Shown here: piece after piece, positions 1-11,713 of the stretch
Numbering within the stretch: the first letter of the stretch is position 1
How the letters are laid out: each line of letters opens with the position of its first letter
Origin: Betaproteobacteria bacterium HGW-Betaproteobacteria-16
GTDB lineage: Bacteria > Pseudomonadota > Gammaproteobacteria > Burkholderiales > Burkholderiaceae_C
Direction of reading: 5' to 3'
Assembly: GCA_002840835.1 (NCBI GenBank)
Contig: PHCQ01000030.1
Span: forward strand, 1-55,509
DNA length: 55,509 nucleotides
Translations under genes and position numbers: made by a program
The notes under the pieces: model-generated
Database searches by the model: none
The model's input: the letters and a program-made list of their open reading frames with translations, nothing else
What the model was told of the DNA's origin: nothing

Positions 1-429
<429 letters not shown>

Positions 430-490
430 TCAATGGCACAAGAAAACCGCGCGTGCATAACCGCGTGTGCACGGGCACTGTCGCCAAACC

Positions 491-520
491 TTGGATAATA
501 CCGTATCCCCTGTGTACAAC
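491..520 (+). promoter_or_regulatory. Candidate sigma-70 promoter for gatCAB
   Basis: TTGGAT at 491-496 and TACAAC at 515-520 are separated by 18 bp and point towards gatC, whose ATG is at 638. Both boxes are imperfect, so this is a weak prediction. The rest of the 328-637 gap contains the mreB leader, the 9-bp tandem repeat and two small stem-loops (around 570-600), but no gene that I can support. Confidence 0.3.
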
Positions 521-637
521 AGCCCATGAAACAGGGCTAAATAGGCTGGTTACCTCCCGTTTCAGCCCGCATTTTGCGGTATTCGGCAGGCTTTGCCGCT
601 CTTTCCCGCCCCACTCCTTTCGCAACCGGTTTCTGCC

Positions 638-933
638 ATGTCCCTGACCCAGTCCGACATCGGGCGCATCGCCAATCTCGCTCGCCTGGAGCTTTCCGAA
701 GCCCAGAGCGAACGCATGCGCACCCAGCTCAACGGCTTCTTCGACATCGTCGAGCAGATGAACGCGGTGGACACCACCGGCGTCGAGCCGCTGGCCCACC
801 CCACCGCCGTGATTGACCACGTGAGCCTGCGCCTGCGCCCGGACGTGGCCAGCGAACCCAACAACCGCGAGGCCAACCAGCGAAGCGCCCCGGCCGTCGA
901 GCGCGGCTTGTTCCTTGTGCCCAAGGTGATTGA

Positions 934-937
<4 letters not shown>
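638..937 (+). CDS. gatC: Asp-tRNA(Asn)/Glu-tRNA(Gln) amidotransferase subunit C
   Basis: Small subunit of the GatCAB complex, which converts misacylated Glu-tRNA(Gln) or Asp-tRNA(Asn) to the correct Gln or Asn form; GatC wraps around and stabilises GatA. The 99-residue product has the normal family length and the typical opening with [11 protein letters not shown] followed by [11 protein letters not shown]. An upstream in-frame start would add about 15 unrelated residues, so the ATG at 638 is preferred. The stop overlaps the gatA start in an ATGA, which implies translational coupling. First gene of a three-gene operon. Confidence 0.95.
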
Positions 938-2430
<1,493 letters not shown>

Positions 2431-2432
2431 AC

Positions 2433-3926
<1,494 letters not shown>

Positions 3927-3950
3927 CTTCCGGCATCTGCCGAAGAAGGG

Positions 3951-4661
3951 TCAGCGCGACAACGTGGCGCTGCCCGATGTGCTGCCCGTGGCCCAGAGCT
4001 GGCGGAGCTTGCCCAGCTCTTCGTCGAAGCGCGCGTTGATGCGCTCTTTTTCCTTGGTCTGTTCGTCCAGAAAACGCTTCTGGACGAACACCTGCTCTTC
4101 GTTGTCTTCGAGCTTGCGGCGCAGCCAAGGGGGCGCTTTTTCTCGATCGCCCTGGTAGAACTCCATTTCGGCATCGATCTGCTTGCGTTGCTCGGCCAGC
4201 GTCTCTTCGCGCTTTCTCACGGCGCCCATCACGTCATCCACCTGAGACAGCGCGTCGGCCCGTTCGCGGTCGTGCACGTCCTTGTTCGGGTAGCGGATCA
4301 GCAACGCCCGCTCGCGACGGCGCTCTTCGTTGATGCGAGCGATCTCCATCTGTTCGGCCTTGCGCTCGGCGGCCATGCGCGCACGCTCTTCTGCGGTGTA
4401 GCTCGGCGGTATCACGCGGCGCACCGTGCCGCTGCTGCCCAGTTCGCGCTGCTCCCGGTCCAGGCATTCCTTGATCGGGCGGTCTGACGTGATGCGCCTG
4501 CCATTGCCGTCCACACAGGTGTAGATGCTCTGGGTTGGGCTCTGGCCCTGTGTCTGGGCGCTGGCCACGCAGGTCACCCCCAGCAGCAGGCTCAGACCCA
4601 GCGCGCGCGACCGGCTTCGGGAGGAGGTGTATTCAGCAAGTGGCACGTTGGAAATCTTCAC
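3951..4661 (-). CDS. Secreted DUF4124-like protein with long coiled coil
   Basis: A 236-residue protein of unknown function. Residues about 18-35 form a hydrophobic signal segment ending in ASA, so export is likely. A short domain follows (IYTCVDGNGRRITSDRP), which matches the DUF4124 pattern where a Tyr-x-Cys leads into a strand with an ITSDRP-type turn. From about residue 85 to 215 the protein is charged and helical (many R/E/K), a probable coiled coil. Its ATG overlaps the pyrE stop by four bases, so it is probably co-translated with pyrE. The pairing does not reveal the role. Confidence 0.75.
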   Translation of the reverse strand: MKISNVPLAEYTSSRSRSRALGLSLLLGVTCVASAQTQGQSPTQSIYTCVDGNGRRITSDRPIKECLDREQRELGSSGTVRRVIPPSYTAEERARMAAERKAEQMEIARINEERRRERALLIRYPNKDVHDRERADALSQVDDVMGAVRKREETLAEQRKQIDAEMEFYQGDREKAPPWLRRKLEDNEEQVFVQKRFLDEQTKEKERINARFDEELGKLRQLWATGSTSGSATLSR

Positions 4662-5383
4662 GCAACACCGTAGCGCTCGCGGTATGCGAGCACGCGCTGG
4701 CGGTGCGCGTCGAGTTCCGCCCCGGTGTGTTGTGTCAGATATTGCAGCAAATCGGCCAGTCTCGCAATGGCGCAGACCTGCATGCCCAGTTGCTGTTGCA
4801 CGTATTGAACCGCACTGTGGTCCACGTCACGCACCTGGCCGTCAGGGCCAGGCTCGGTGGCTTTTTCCTGCCGGTCAAGGGCAATGGCGACCGCGCTGGG
4901 CGTGGCGCCCGCCGCCTGGATCAGGGCGATCGAATCGCGGGCAGCCGTGCCGGCAGACATCACGTCGTCCACGATCAGCACCCGTCCCTTGAGCGGGGCG
5001 CCCACCAGTGAGCCGCCTTCGCCGTGGTCCTTGGCTTCCTTGCGGTTGTAGGCGAACGGCACGTTGCGGCCGAGGCGGGCGAGTTCGATCGCCACCGCCG
5101 CGCCCAGGGGAATGCCTTTGTAGGCCGGGCCAAAAATCATGTCGAATTCGATGCCGCTGTCGATCAGGGCTTTTGCATAGAATTGCGCGAGCCGGCTCAG
5201 TTTGGCGCCGTCGTCGAACAGGCCGGCATTAAAAAAGTACGGTGAAAGCCGGCCGGCCTTGGTCTTGAATTCGCCAAATTTCAAGACGCCCGAATCCACG
5301 CAAAACTGCACGAAGTCCTGTGCCAGTGCACCGCCGGCAGCCAATTCTGCAGGGGCGCCTTTTGCGCCTGCTTCCAAAACCAT
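4658..5383 (-). CDS. pyrE: Orotate phosphoribosyltransferase
   Basis: Adds the PRPP ribose-phosphate group to orotate to form OMP in pyrimidine synthesis. The 241-residue product has the PRPP-binding motif VLIVDDVMSAGTA, the flexible-loop region KEAKDHGEGG, and the N-terminal FKTKAGRLSPYFFN typical of PyrE. The ATG at 5383 is preceded by AAGGAA six bases upstream, which decides the start over longer options that would run into the opposite gene. It is head to head with the exonuclease gene, with almost no space between them, and is coupled to the DUF4124-like gene downstream. Confidence 0.95.
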   Translation of the reverse strand: MVLEAGAKGAPAELAAGGALAQDFVQFCVDSGVLKFGEFKTKAGRLSPYFFNAGLFDDGAKLSRLAQFYAKALIDSGIEFDMIFGPAYKGIPLGAAVAIELARLGRNVPFAYNRKEAKDHGEGGSLVGAPLKGRVLIVDDVMSAGTAARDSIALIQAAGATPSAVAIALDRQEKATEPGPDGQVRDVDHSAVQYVQQQLGMQVCAIARLADLLQYLTQHTGAELDAHRQRVLAYRERYGVA

Positions 5384-5393
5384 GGGGAATTCC

Positions 5394-6185
5394 TTGTTCA
5401 AACTGACCAGCCTCAACCTCAACGGCATCCGTTCCGCCAGCAACAAGGGGCTGGAAACCTGGTTGGCCGCGCACCAGCCGGATTGTATTTGTGTGCAGGA
5501 AATCAAGGCGCAGGCGGCTGACATGGCCGGGCGGTTCGAGGAAATCGGCAACCTCAAAGGCCATTTCCACTGCGCCGAAAAAAAGGGCTACGCGGGCGTG
5601 GGCGTGTACACGCGGCACGAACCCAGCGAGGTGCTGGTGGGCTTTGACCGAGGTGAGTTCGATGGCGAGGGACGCTACCTGGAACTGCGCTTCGACACCC
5701 CGCAGCGCAAGTTCAGCGTCATCAGCGCCTACTTCCCCAGTGGCTCTTCTGGCGAAGAGCGGCAACTGGCCAAGTACCGGTTTCTCGATCTGATTTACCC
5801 GCACCTGACCGCACTCAAGGGCGAGCGCGATTTCATCCTCTGTGGCGACATCAACATCGCGCACCAGCAGATGGACCTGAAGAACTGGCGCAGCAACCAG
5901 AAAAACAGCGGCTTCCTGCCTGAAGAACGTGCCTGGATGACCAAGCTGTTGACCGACGGTGGCCTGGTCGACGTGTACCGCCACCTGCAACCCGACACCA
6001 CAGACGCCTGCTACACATGGTGGAGCAACCGGGGCCAGGCCTACGCAAACAACGTGGGTTGGCGGCTGGACTACCACCTGGCCACACCGGCACTGGCCGG
6101 CCTGGCGCGCACCGAGGCCATCTACAAGAGCGAGAAGTTCAGCGACCACGCGCCCATCACCATCGAGTACGACTTCAGCTTGTAA
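5394..6185 (+). CDS. xthA: Exodeoxyribonuclease III (AP endonuclease family)
   Basis: Endonuclease/exonuclease/phosphatase-fold repair enzyme that cuts at abasic sites and trims 3' ends. Catalytic motifs are visible: LNLNGIRS at the N-terminus, the acidic residue in CVQEIKAQ, GDINIAH, and the terminal SDHAPI. At 263 residues it is the usual size. I chose the TTG at 5394 because GGGGA lies five bases upstream and the protein then begins MFKLTSLNLNG; an ATG at 5382 would add four residues and overlap the pyrE ATG. No intergenic promoter space exists, so its promoter must lie inside pyrE. Confidence 0.92.
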   Translation: MFKLTSLNLNGIRSASNKGLETWLAAHQPDCICVQEIKAQAADMAGRFEEIGNLKGHFHCAEKKGYAGVGVYTRHEPSEVLVGFDRGEFDGEGRYLELRFDTPQRKFSVISAYFPSGSSGEERQLAKYRFLDLIYPHLTALKGERDFILCGDINIAHQQMDLKNWRSNQKNSGFLPEERAWMTKLLTDGGLVDVYRHLQPDTTDACYTWWSNRGQAYANNVGWRLDYHLATPALAGLARTEAIYKSEKFSDHAPITIEYDFSL

Positions 6186-6224
6186 GCGTCCAGCCGTACA
6201 GCGCTGATCCAGCCTTGACCACAC

Positions 6225-7040
6225 ATGCAACGCATGATTGAGTCGGCGCCGCAGATGCGACCGATGCGGTCTTTCTCGCGCCGTCGGTTCGACGGTATGG
6301 AGGTGGCCCGCTTTGACCACGGTGGTCAATCCTTCGCGCCGCATTTTCACGATGAGTTCGTGCTCAGCGTGAATCTCAATGGCCACGAAAAAATCAAACT
6401 CGACCGGCAAACACTGGAAGCTGAAAAAGGAGCCATCACGCTCTACAACCCGGGCCAGGTGCAAAGCTCGCACGCCATCAGCGAAGAATGGGAGTTCCTG
6501 AGCCTCTATCTGGATCCAGACCTCTTGCCTGAAGCGTTTGATCTGTCCCCGGACACCGTTTTTGGCCGCCCGGTGCTGGCGCATGGCGACATCGCGGATG
6601 ATCTGGCGGTCTCCATCAGCCGTGCGCTCGATGCCGCCATTTCCGAAGCCGAGGCGGCGGAAGGGCTGCTGCAAGTCATCGACCGCCTTCTGGTCGCAGC
6701 CGGTGCTTGGCCTTCCCGCACCAAGCGGCAGATTCATCACCCGCTCCAACGGGTGGTTGAACGGCTCTGTGATCTGGCGCCCTTGCCCACCCTTGCCGAG
6801 CTTTCGGCCGAGGTCGCATTGACGCCGGTTCAACTGGTGCGCGCTTTTTCCCGGGACTACGGTTTGCCCCCTTTGACCTGGGCCTGGAACCAGCGTGTGA
6901 ACGCCGCGCGCCTTCGCATTGCTCGGGGAGAAGCCCTCGCGCACGTTGCGGCCGACCTTGGCTTTGCCGACCAATCCCATTTGACGCGCCGGTTCAAGAC
7001 TCTGTACGGTGTTCCCCCAGGGCGTTGGCAACGGGGCTGA
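6225..7040 (+). CDS. AraC-family regulator with N-terminal cupin domain
   Basis: A 271-residue transcription regulator. Residues about 20-140 look like an AraC ligand-binding cupin (PHFHDEFVLSVNLNGHEKI, then GAITLYNPGQVQSS). The C-terminal 80 residues carry two helix-turn-helix units, the second being VAADLGFADQSHLTRRFK followed by YGVPPGRW, which is the classic AraC signature. It stands directly upstream of a LysE-type exporter (69 bp gap), so control of that exporter in response to an amino acid-like effector is a reasonable guess. Confidence 0.9.
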   Translation: MQRMIESAPQMRPMRSFSRRRFDGMEVARFDHGGQSFAPHFHDEFVLSVNLNGHEKIKLDRQTLEAEKGAITLYNPGQVQSSHAISEEWEFLSLYLDPDLLPEAFDLSPDTVFGRPVLAHGDIADDLAVSISRALDAAISEAEAAEGLLQVIDRLLVAAGAWPSRTKRQIHHPLQRVVERLCDLAPLPTLAELSAEVALTPVQLVRAFSRDYGLPPLTWAWNQRVNAARLRIARGEALAHVAADLGFADQSHLTRRFKTLYGVPPGRWQRG

Positions 7041-7108
7041 AATGGCGTTCAAGACGGCGGCGACTGCCGATGCCACAGTGGCGGCACACCAACTGAACCT
7101 CCGTCACC

Positions 7109-7735
7109 GTGACCGAACTCTTTGTCCACGCATTCTTCCTGGGCCTTCTCTTCAATGCCATGCCCGGTGCCATCCTGATGGAGAGCTTGCGCCGGGGTCT
7201 GAGAGGCGGCTTTCGACCCGCGCTGGATGTGCAAGTCGGTTCCTTGTTGGGCGACTTCGTCTGGGCCGTGCTCGGTCTTCTGGGTGTGGCCGCCCTCCTT
7301 GCGCTCCCGGTGTTTCAGACCCCGCTCGCCCTGGCGGGGGCGGCGCTTCTTGGATGGATCGCATGGCAGGCGCTGCGCGATGGGCTCTCTCCGATGCCCA
7401 TCTTCGACCCGTCCGCGCCTGCCGTCAGGCCGGACCGATCGGCCCTGACCACTGGCGCGACGCTGTCCCTGGCCAATCCCATGAACATGACCTACTGGGC
7501 CGGCCTGGGCGGCTCCATCGCCGCACTCGGTGTGGAAGATCCTGATGGCGCAGCGTTCGCTGTGTTCCTCACGGGTTTCATGGCCTCTTCGGTGCTTTGG
7601 TGCGTTGTGTGCGCCGGGCTGATCGTGTGGAGCCGGCGCTTCATAGGGCCTGGTATGTGGATGGGCCTCCACATCGGCTGTGCGCTCGGTCTCGCCTACT
7701 TTGCAGCTCTGGTGCTCTGGCGTTCCATCAACTGA
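7109..7735 (+). CDS. LysE/RhtB-family amino acid exporter
   Basis: A 208-residue inner-membrane protein with about six hydrophobic segments. The N-terminal FFLGLLFNAMPGAILMESLRRG matches the LysE-family opening (a Pro-Gly pair followed by a polar loop), and SLANPMNMTYWAGLG matches the family's second conserved NP motif. The only suitable start is a GTG at 7109. The family exports basic or small neutral amino acids and homoserine lactone-like compounds; the substrate here is unknown. It probably works with the AraC-type gene just upstream. Confidence 0.88.
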   Translation: MTELFVHAFFLGLLFNAMPGAILMESLRRGLRGGFRPALDVQVGSLLGDFVWAVLGLLGVAALLALPVFQTPLALAGAALLGWIAWQALRDGLSPMPIFDPSAPAVRPDRSALTTGATLSLANPMNMTYWAGLGGSIAALGVEDPDGAAFAVFLTGFMASSVLWCVVCAGLIVWSRRFIGPGMWMGLHIGCALGLAYFAALVLWRSIN

Positions 7736-7914
7736 GGGGCCGCCACGGTTGGCCCACCCGTCTTGTCAAAACAGAACACCAGATCCTCTCCACACCTCCG
7801 GTAAGAAGTGCGCTTGCCTGGCGCGGTCGCTGGTGGGCGGTGAACCGGCGGTGGGTAACCTCCGGTGCGGGTTGGCAAATCAGTTTGATGGGTGCATTGG
7901 ACGGCTTTGCCATC

Positions 7915-7933
7915 CATCTGTCCAATACAGATG
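7915..7933. promoter_or_regulatory. Inverted repeat upstream of lysR-type gene (distal)
   Basis: CATCTGT (7915-7921) and ACAGATG (7927-7933) form seven-base arms around CCAAT. The half-site CATCTG/CAGATG is the same as in the second palindrome at 7944-7962, with centres about 29 bp apart, close to three helical turns. The arrangement fits two operator sites for the LysR-type product. The remainder of 7736-7976 contains no gene that I can support. Confidence 0.55.
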
Positions 7934-7943
7934 ATTGAAGCTA

Positions 7944-7962
7944 CCATCTGATTTTCAGATGG
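7944..7962. promoter_or_regulatory. Inverted repeat upstream of lysR-type gene (proximal)
   Basis: CCATCTGA (7944-7951) and TCAGATGG (7955-7962) are perfect eight-base arms with a TTT spacer. It ends 14 bp before the ATG at 7977. Such a symmetric site close to the start suggests autoregulation of the LysR-type gene. Confidence 0.55.
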
Positions 7963-7976
7963 AAAGGTCGACCTGC

Positions 7977-8915
7977 ATGGAACTCAGGCAACTGCGCTAT
8001 TTCGTCGCCATCGCCGACAGTGGCAGTTTCACCAAGGCGGCCGAGCGGGTGTTTGTCGCGCAGTCGGCGCTGAGCCACCAGCTTGCCCAGCTGGAAGGTG
8101 AGCTGGGTGCCGTGCTCTTCAACCGCTCGCGCCGGGGGGCCGAATTGACCGAGGCGGGCCAGCGGTTCTTTCCGCACGCGGTGTCCATCCTGCGCCAGGC
8201 CGAAGAGGCGGTCGCCAGCGCCCGCCAGTCAGACGAAGAGCCGTCGGGTAAGGTGGTGTTTGGCATCCCGCACAGTGTGTCCCAGGCCCTGGCCTTGCCC
8301 CTGCTCCGCGAAGTGCGGCAGCGTTTTCCCAAAGTGGAGCTGGAGCTGACCGAGGAGTTGACGGGCAACCTCAGTCGTCAGTTGCGCACCGGGCAGATTC
8401 AGCTGGCGGTGCTGTTCGACGATGGGCACCTGGCCGGCTTTGCAGTGACACGGGTGTTGAGCGAGCAACTGTGCCTGATCGAACCGGCCACCGAGCCCGT
8501 GCGCGGTGGCGGCCGCAGCGTGACGTTGAAGCAGGCGCTGGCGCAGCCGCTGATCCTGCCGGCCAGCCCGCACGGGGTGAGGCCCATCATCGAACGCGCT
8601 GCTGCGGCGGCCGGCCTGCCGCCCCCCCGGGTGTTTGCCGACATCAGCTCCATCAGCATTCTGCGCACCACCTTGCTGGCCGGGTTGGGCCGGACCTTGC
8701 TGCCGGTGATGCCGCTGCAAGCAGAGGTCGAGGGAGGCTTGCTGCGCGCCGCCCCTGTGAGCAGCCCCCGGCTGGAGCGCGTGCTGGCGATCTGCGCTTC
8801 GGCGCACATGCCACGCTCGCACGCCTGCCAGGCGGTGAGCGGGCTGGTGGTGGCGCTGATGCAGCGCCTGTGCGCCAGCGGGCAGTGGCTGGGTGCGAAG
8901 ACGGTGGTGCACTGA
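7977..8915 (+). CDS. LysR-type transcriptional regulator
   Basis: A 312-residue regulator. The N-terminal winged helix is clear: MELRQLRYFVAIADSGSFTK, then AERVFVAQSALSHQLAQLE, and the LFNRSRRGAELTEAG wing. The remainder is the two-lobed effector-binding domain, starting with the GKVVFGIP strand. Two other in-frame starts exist upstream, but MELRQLRYF is the standard family N-terminus. The sequence style resembles the Nac/CbbR-like branch. The next gene on the strand is a CoA-transferase 101 bp away, a possible target. The two palindromes just upstream are candidate self-operators. Confidence 0.92.
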   Translation: MELRQLRYFVAIADSGSFTKAAERVFVAQSALSHQLAQLEGELGAVLFNRSRRGAELTEAGQRFFPHAVSILRQAEEAVASARQSDEEPSGKVVFGIPHSVSQALALPLLREVRQRFPKVELELTEELTGNLSRQLRTGQIQLAVLFDDGHLAGFAVTRVLSEQLCLIEPATEPVRGGGRSVTLKQALAQPLILPASPHGVRPIIERAAAAAGLPPPRVFADISSISILRTTLLAGLGRTLLPVMPLQAEVEGGLLRAAPVSSPRLERVLAICASAHMPRSHACQAVSGLVVALMQRLCASGQWLGAKTVVH

Positions 8916-9016
8916 GGATTGCAAAGATCGCTTGGGTGCCGCCTTGTGCGAGCATTGAGGCGCACGGCGTGCTTGCGCCAGATTCGGATCGTTGAAAACC
9001 AGAGGAGACTTCCCGC

Positions 9017-10231
9017 ATGCCTTCACCTTCCACGCCCACCCCGTCGCCTGGCCCGCTGCAGGGTCTGAAAGTGGTCGAGATGGGCCAACTGATCGCCGGC
9101 CCGTTCGCCGCCAAGACCCTGGGCGATCTGGGGGCCGACGTGATCAAGATAGAACCGCCGGAAGGGGGCGACCCCTTGCGCCAGTGGCGGTTGATCCAGG
9201 ACGGCACGTCGGTCTGGTGGCAGGTGCAGTCGCGCAACAAGCGTTCTGTGGCGATTGACCTGCGGCAGCCGGAAGGCCAGGCCCTTGCGCGCGAGCTGGT
9301 GGACCAGGCCGACATCCTGGTCGAGAACTTCCGCCCAGGCACGCTCGAAGGCTGGGGCATGGACTACGCCACCTTGTCGGCCACGAACCCGGGGCTGATC
9401 CTGTTGCGCATTTCGGGCTACGGCCAGACCGGCCCTTACCGAGACAAACCGGGCTTTGGGGTGATTGGCGAGGCCATGGGTGGCTTGCGCCACCTCACCG
9501 GTGAGCCGGGGCGCGTGCCTGTGCGGTGCGGCGTGTCCATCGGCGACACGCTGGCTTCGCTGCACGGCGTGATCGGCATTCTCGCGGCGCTCAACCACCG
9601 CCATGCCACCGGGCTGGGGCAAGTGATTGATGTGGCGCTGCACGAGGCGGTGTTCAACGTGATGGAAAGCCTGTTGCCCGAATACAGCGCCTTTGGTGCG
9701 GTGCGGGAACCGGCGGGCAGCGCCTTGCCGGGCATAGCGCCCTCCAATGCCTACCGATGCCGCGACGGCCAGGTGCTGGTGGCGGGCAACGGCGACAGCA
9801 TCTTCAGGCGGCTGATGACGGCCATCGGCCGAGCCGACCTGGCCGAGCGGCCCGACCTCGCCACCAACACCGGCCGCGTGGTGTCGGTGGCGGAAGTCGA
9901 TGCCGCCATCGAAGCCTGGACGCAACCGCGCACGGTGAGCGAAGTGCTGGCCTTGCTCGATGAAGCCAAGGTGCCGGTGGGTCGCATCTACACCGCCCGC
10001 GACATCGCCGAAGACCCGCACTACCGGGCGCGCGAGATGATCCTGACCCAGCACACCCGGGATGGGCGTGTGGTGGAGGTGCCCGGCATCGTGCCCAAAC
10101 TTTCCCTCACGCCGGGGACGGTGCGCCAGGCGGCACCGCATCTGGGAGAAGACACCGATGCTGTGCTGCACGAACTGGGCCGCAGCCCCGCCGAGATCGC
10201 CGACCTGCGCGGGCGAGGCCTGGTTCGTTGA
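9017..10231 (+). CDS. Class III CoA-transferase (CaiB/BaiF family)
   Basis: A 404-residue enzyme that would move CoA between carboxylic acids through an aspartyl-CoA thioester. The N-terminal GLKVVEMGQLIAGPF, the KTLGDLGADVIKIEPP strand-loop and the NKRSVAIDL segment are family hallmarks. Asp177 in VSIGDTLASLHG aligns with the catalytic aspartate of formyl-CoA transferase (Asp169). A good ribosome binding site (GAGGAG) precedes the ATG. The donor and acceptor acids cannot be read from the sequence. It follows a LysR-type regulator on the same strand. Confidence 0.9.
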   Translation: MPSPSTPTPSPGPLQGLKVVEMGQLIAGPFAAKTLGDLGADVIKIEPPEGGDPLRQWRLIQDGTSVWWQVQSRNKRSVAIDLRQPEGQALARELVDQADILVENFRPGTLEGWGMDYATLSATNPGLILLRISGYGQTGPYRDKPGFGVIGEAMGGLRHLTGEPGRVPVRCGVSIGDTLASLHGVIGILAALNHRHATGLGQVIDVALHEAVFNVMESLLPEYSAFGAVREPAGSALPGIAPSNAYRCRDGQVLVAGNGDSIFRRLMTAIGRADLAERPDLATNTGRVVSVAEVDAAIEAWTQPRTVSEVLALLDEAKVPVGRIYTARDIAEDPHYRAREMILTQHTRDGRVVEVPGIVPKLSLTPGTVRQAAPHLGEDTDAVLHELGRSPAEIADLRGRGLVR

Positions 10232-10246
10232 GGAGCTTGTCTGCTC

Positions 10247-10615
10247 TCAGAGATCTTCCCGCGCTTCGATGAGCAACTGGTGCACGCTGGAGCCACCCGA
10301 GGCAGCCACGGCACGGATGCGCAACGCCCTACCTGATTCGAGCTGCACGCGGCAGTGGTAGTCCAGGCCGTCGGTCTGCCCTGGGCTGTGGCTGGGCACG
10401 CGACGCTGCCATTGGCGTTTGCCGTCGAGCTCCACGGTGAGTTCGTGCCAGGGCTCCGGGTGTTCCAGGGGTGTGCGCACCACCAGCGTGACGTCCACAT
10501 CAAACGTGCGGCGCCGGTCGAGCGACGCGGGAATGTCGATGACCGCGACCGAAGCGGCGCCGACGTCGCAGCGCCAGTGCTCGGCCACCGGGGGGTGTTC
10601 GGCTCGCCGTTTCAT
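10247..10615 (-). CDS. Uncharacterised 122-residue protein coupled to glutaredoxin-like gene
   Basis: I do not recognise this protein. It is soluble, has no signal peptide, and is rich in beta-type segments (FDVDVTLVVRTP, LTVELDGKRQWQRRV, ALRIRAVAASGG), suggesting a small beta-sandwich. The ATG at 10615 overlaps the stop of the glutaredoxin-like gene in an ATGA, so the two are very likely co-translated. A longer reading from 10756 would lie inside that gene and has no typical start. It ends 15 bp from the convergent CoA-transferase gene. Confidence 0.6.
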   Translation of the reverse strand: MKRRAEHPPVAEHWRCDVGAASVAVIDIPASLDRRRTFDVDVTLVVRTPLEHPEPWHELTVELDGKRQWQRRVPSHSPGQTDGLDYHCRVQLESGRALRIRAVAASGGSSVHQLLIEAREDL

Positions 10616-10980
10616 TTCGCCAGCAGTTCCTTCAGTTCGCCAGAGGCCACGAGCCGGCTCAGGTCTTCGGCGCCGCCCACCAGCACGCCGCGAACGAACA
10701 CCATGGGCAGGGTGGGCCAGCCGGTCCACATCTTCAGCGCGTTGCGGCGACGCCATTGTGAGATGTAGCTGCCGAACTCAAGGTAGTGAAAAGGCACTTC
10801 GGCCCGGGCCAGAGCCTTGCGGGCCTGGGCCACAAAAGGGTTGCCCGACATGCCGATCACCACCACGGCATGGCTGGCGATGGCGGCCTGCACCTGCTCC
10901 AGCAGATCGCGGTGCAGGTTGGCCACCTTGCCACGAATGGAGGGGTGGAGGAAGGGCTCGGCGAGGATGGGTCGGGTCAT
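10612..10980 (-). CDS. Glutaredoxin-fold protein without cysteines
   Basis: A 122-residue protein resembling the Grx4/monothiol glutaredoxin family. The part WTGWPTLPMVFVRGVLVGGA matches the glutaredoxin cis-Pro loop and the following glycine-rich GSH-binding turn. Where the active-site Cys-Gly-Phe-Ser would sit, the sequence is GMSGNPFVAQARKAL, and the whole protein has no cysteine from the ATG at 10980. It therefore cannot do thiol chemistry itself; a scaffold or binding role is more likely. Longer starts up to 11037 are possible but would leave little room for the divergent hydrolase promoter. Confidence 0.72.
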   Translation of the reverse strand: MTRPILAEPFLHPSIRGKVANLHRDLLEQVQAAIASHAVVVIGMSGNPFVAQARKALARAEVPFHYLEFGSYISQWRRRNALKMWTGWPTLPMVFVRGVLVGGAEDLSRLVASGELKELLAK

Positions 10981-11066
10981 GCAATATCCTGGGTTGGGGT
11001 CGACCACTTTAGTGCCAACGTGCATTCCCGGGCGCACAGGGTGGCCTTCGGGATAATCCCTGCATC

Positions 11067-11702
11067 ATGCTGAAGTACCTCACCGTCCCCGTCACACCCT
11101 TCGCCCAGAACTGCTCCATCGTCTGGTGCGATGAGACCCAGGATGCAGCCATCATCGACCCGGGCGGCGACCTGGAACGCCTGTTGGCCGAGGTGCAGCG
11201 CCTGAACCTGAACCTCAAGGCGATCTGGCTCACACACGCCCACATCGACCACGCCGGGGGCACCGCAGAGCTGTCCGAAAAGCTCGGCTTGCCGATCATC
11301 GGCCCGCACCCGGGCGACCAGTTCTGGATCGACGGCCTGCCTCAGCAAAGCGCCATGTTCGGTTTCCCGCCCGCCGGCCACTTCACACCCACCCGCTGGC
11401 TCGCCGACGGCGACACGGTGCAGATCGGCCACAGCACGCTCCATGTGCGCCACTGCCCGGGTCACACCCCCGGGCACGTGGTGTTCCACTCACCCGAAGC
11501 GCAGCGCGCCTTCGTGGGCGACGTGCTGTTCGCCGGCAGCATCGGCCGCACCGATTTCCCGCAGGGCAATCACGCCCAGCTGATCAGCAGCATCAAGGAG
11601 CGGCTGTGGCCCATGGGGGATGAGACGGTGTTCATTCCCGGGCATGGGCCGGAGAGCACGTTTGGGGAGGAGCGGCGGTTCAATCCGTATGTGAAGGCCT
11701 GA
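11067..11702 (+). CDS. Metallo-beta-lactamase-fold hydrolase, glyoxalase II-like
   Basis: A 211-residue hydrolase with the metal-binding motif THAHIDH (His57, His59, Asp61, His62). Further ligands are expected in HCPGHTPGH and VGDVLFAGSIGRTDFP, and the C-terminal IPGHGPESTFGEE is typical of the YcbL/type II glyoxalase-like branch that lacks the C-terminal helical domain. It probably hydrolyses a thioester such as S-lactoylglutathione, but the substrate is not certain. A GATAAT-like -10 lies nine bases upstream, so the mRNA may have almost no leader. Confidence 0.9.
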   Translation: MLKYLTVPVTPFAQNCSIVWCDETQDAAIIDPGGDLERLLAEVQRLNLNLKAIWLTHAHIDHAGGTAELSEKLGLPIIGPHPGDQFWIDGLPQQSAMFGFPPAGHFTPTRWLADGDTVQIGHSTLHVRHCPGHTPGHVVFHSPEAQRAFVGDVLFAGSIGRTDFPQGNHAQLISSIKERLWPMGDETVFIPGHGPESTFGEERRFNPYVKA

Positions 11703-11713
11703 ACACGGGGTGT

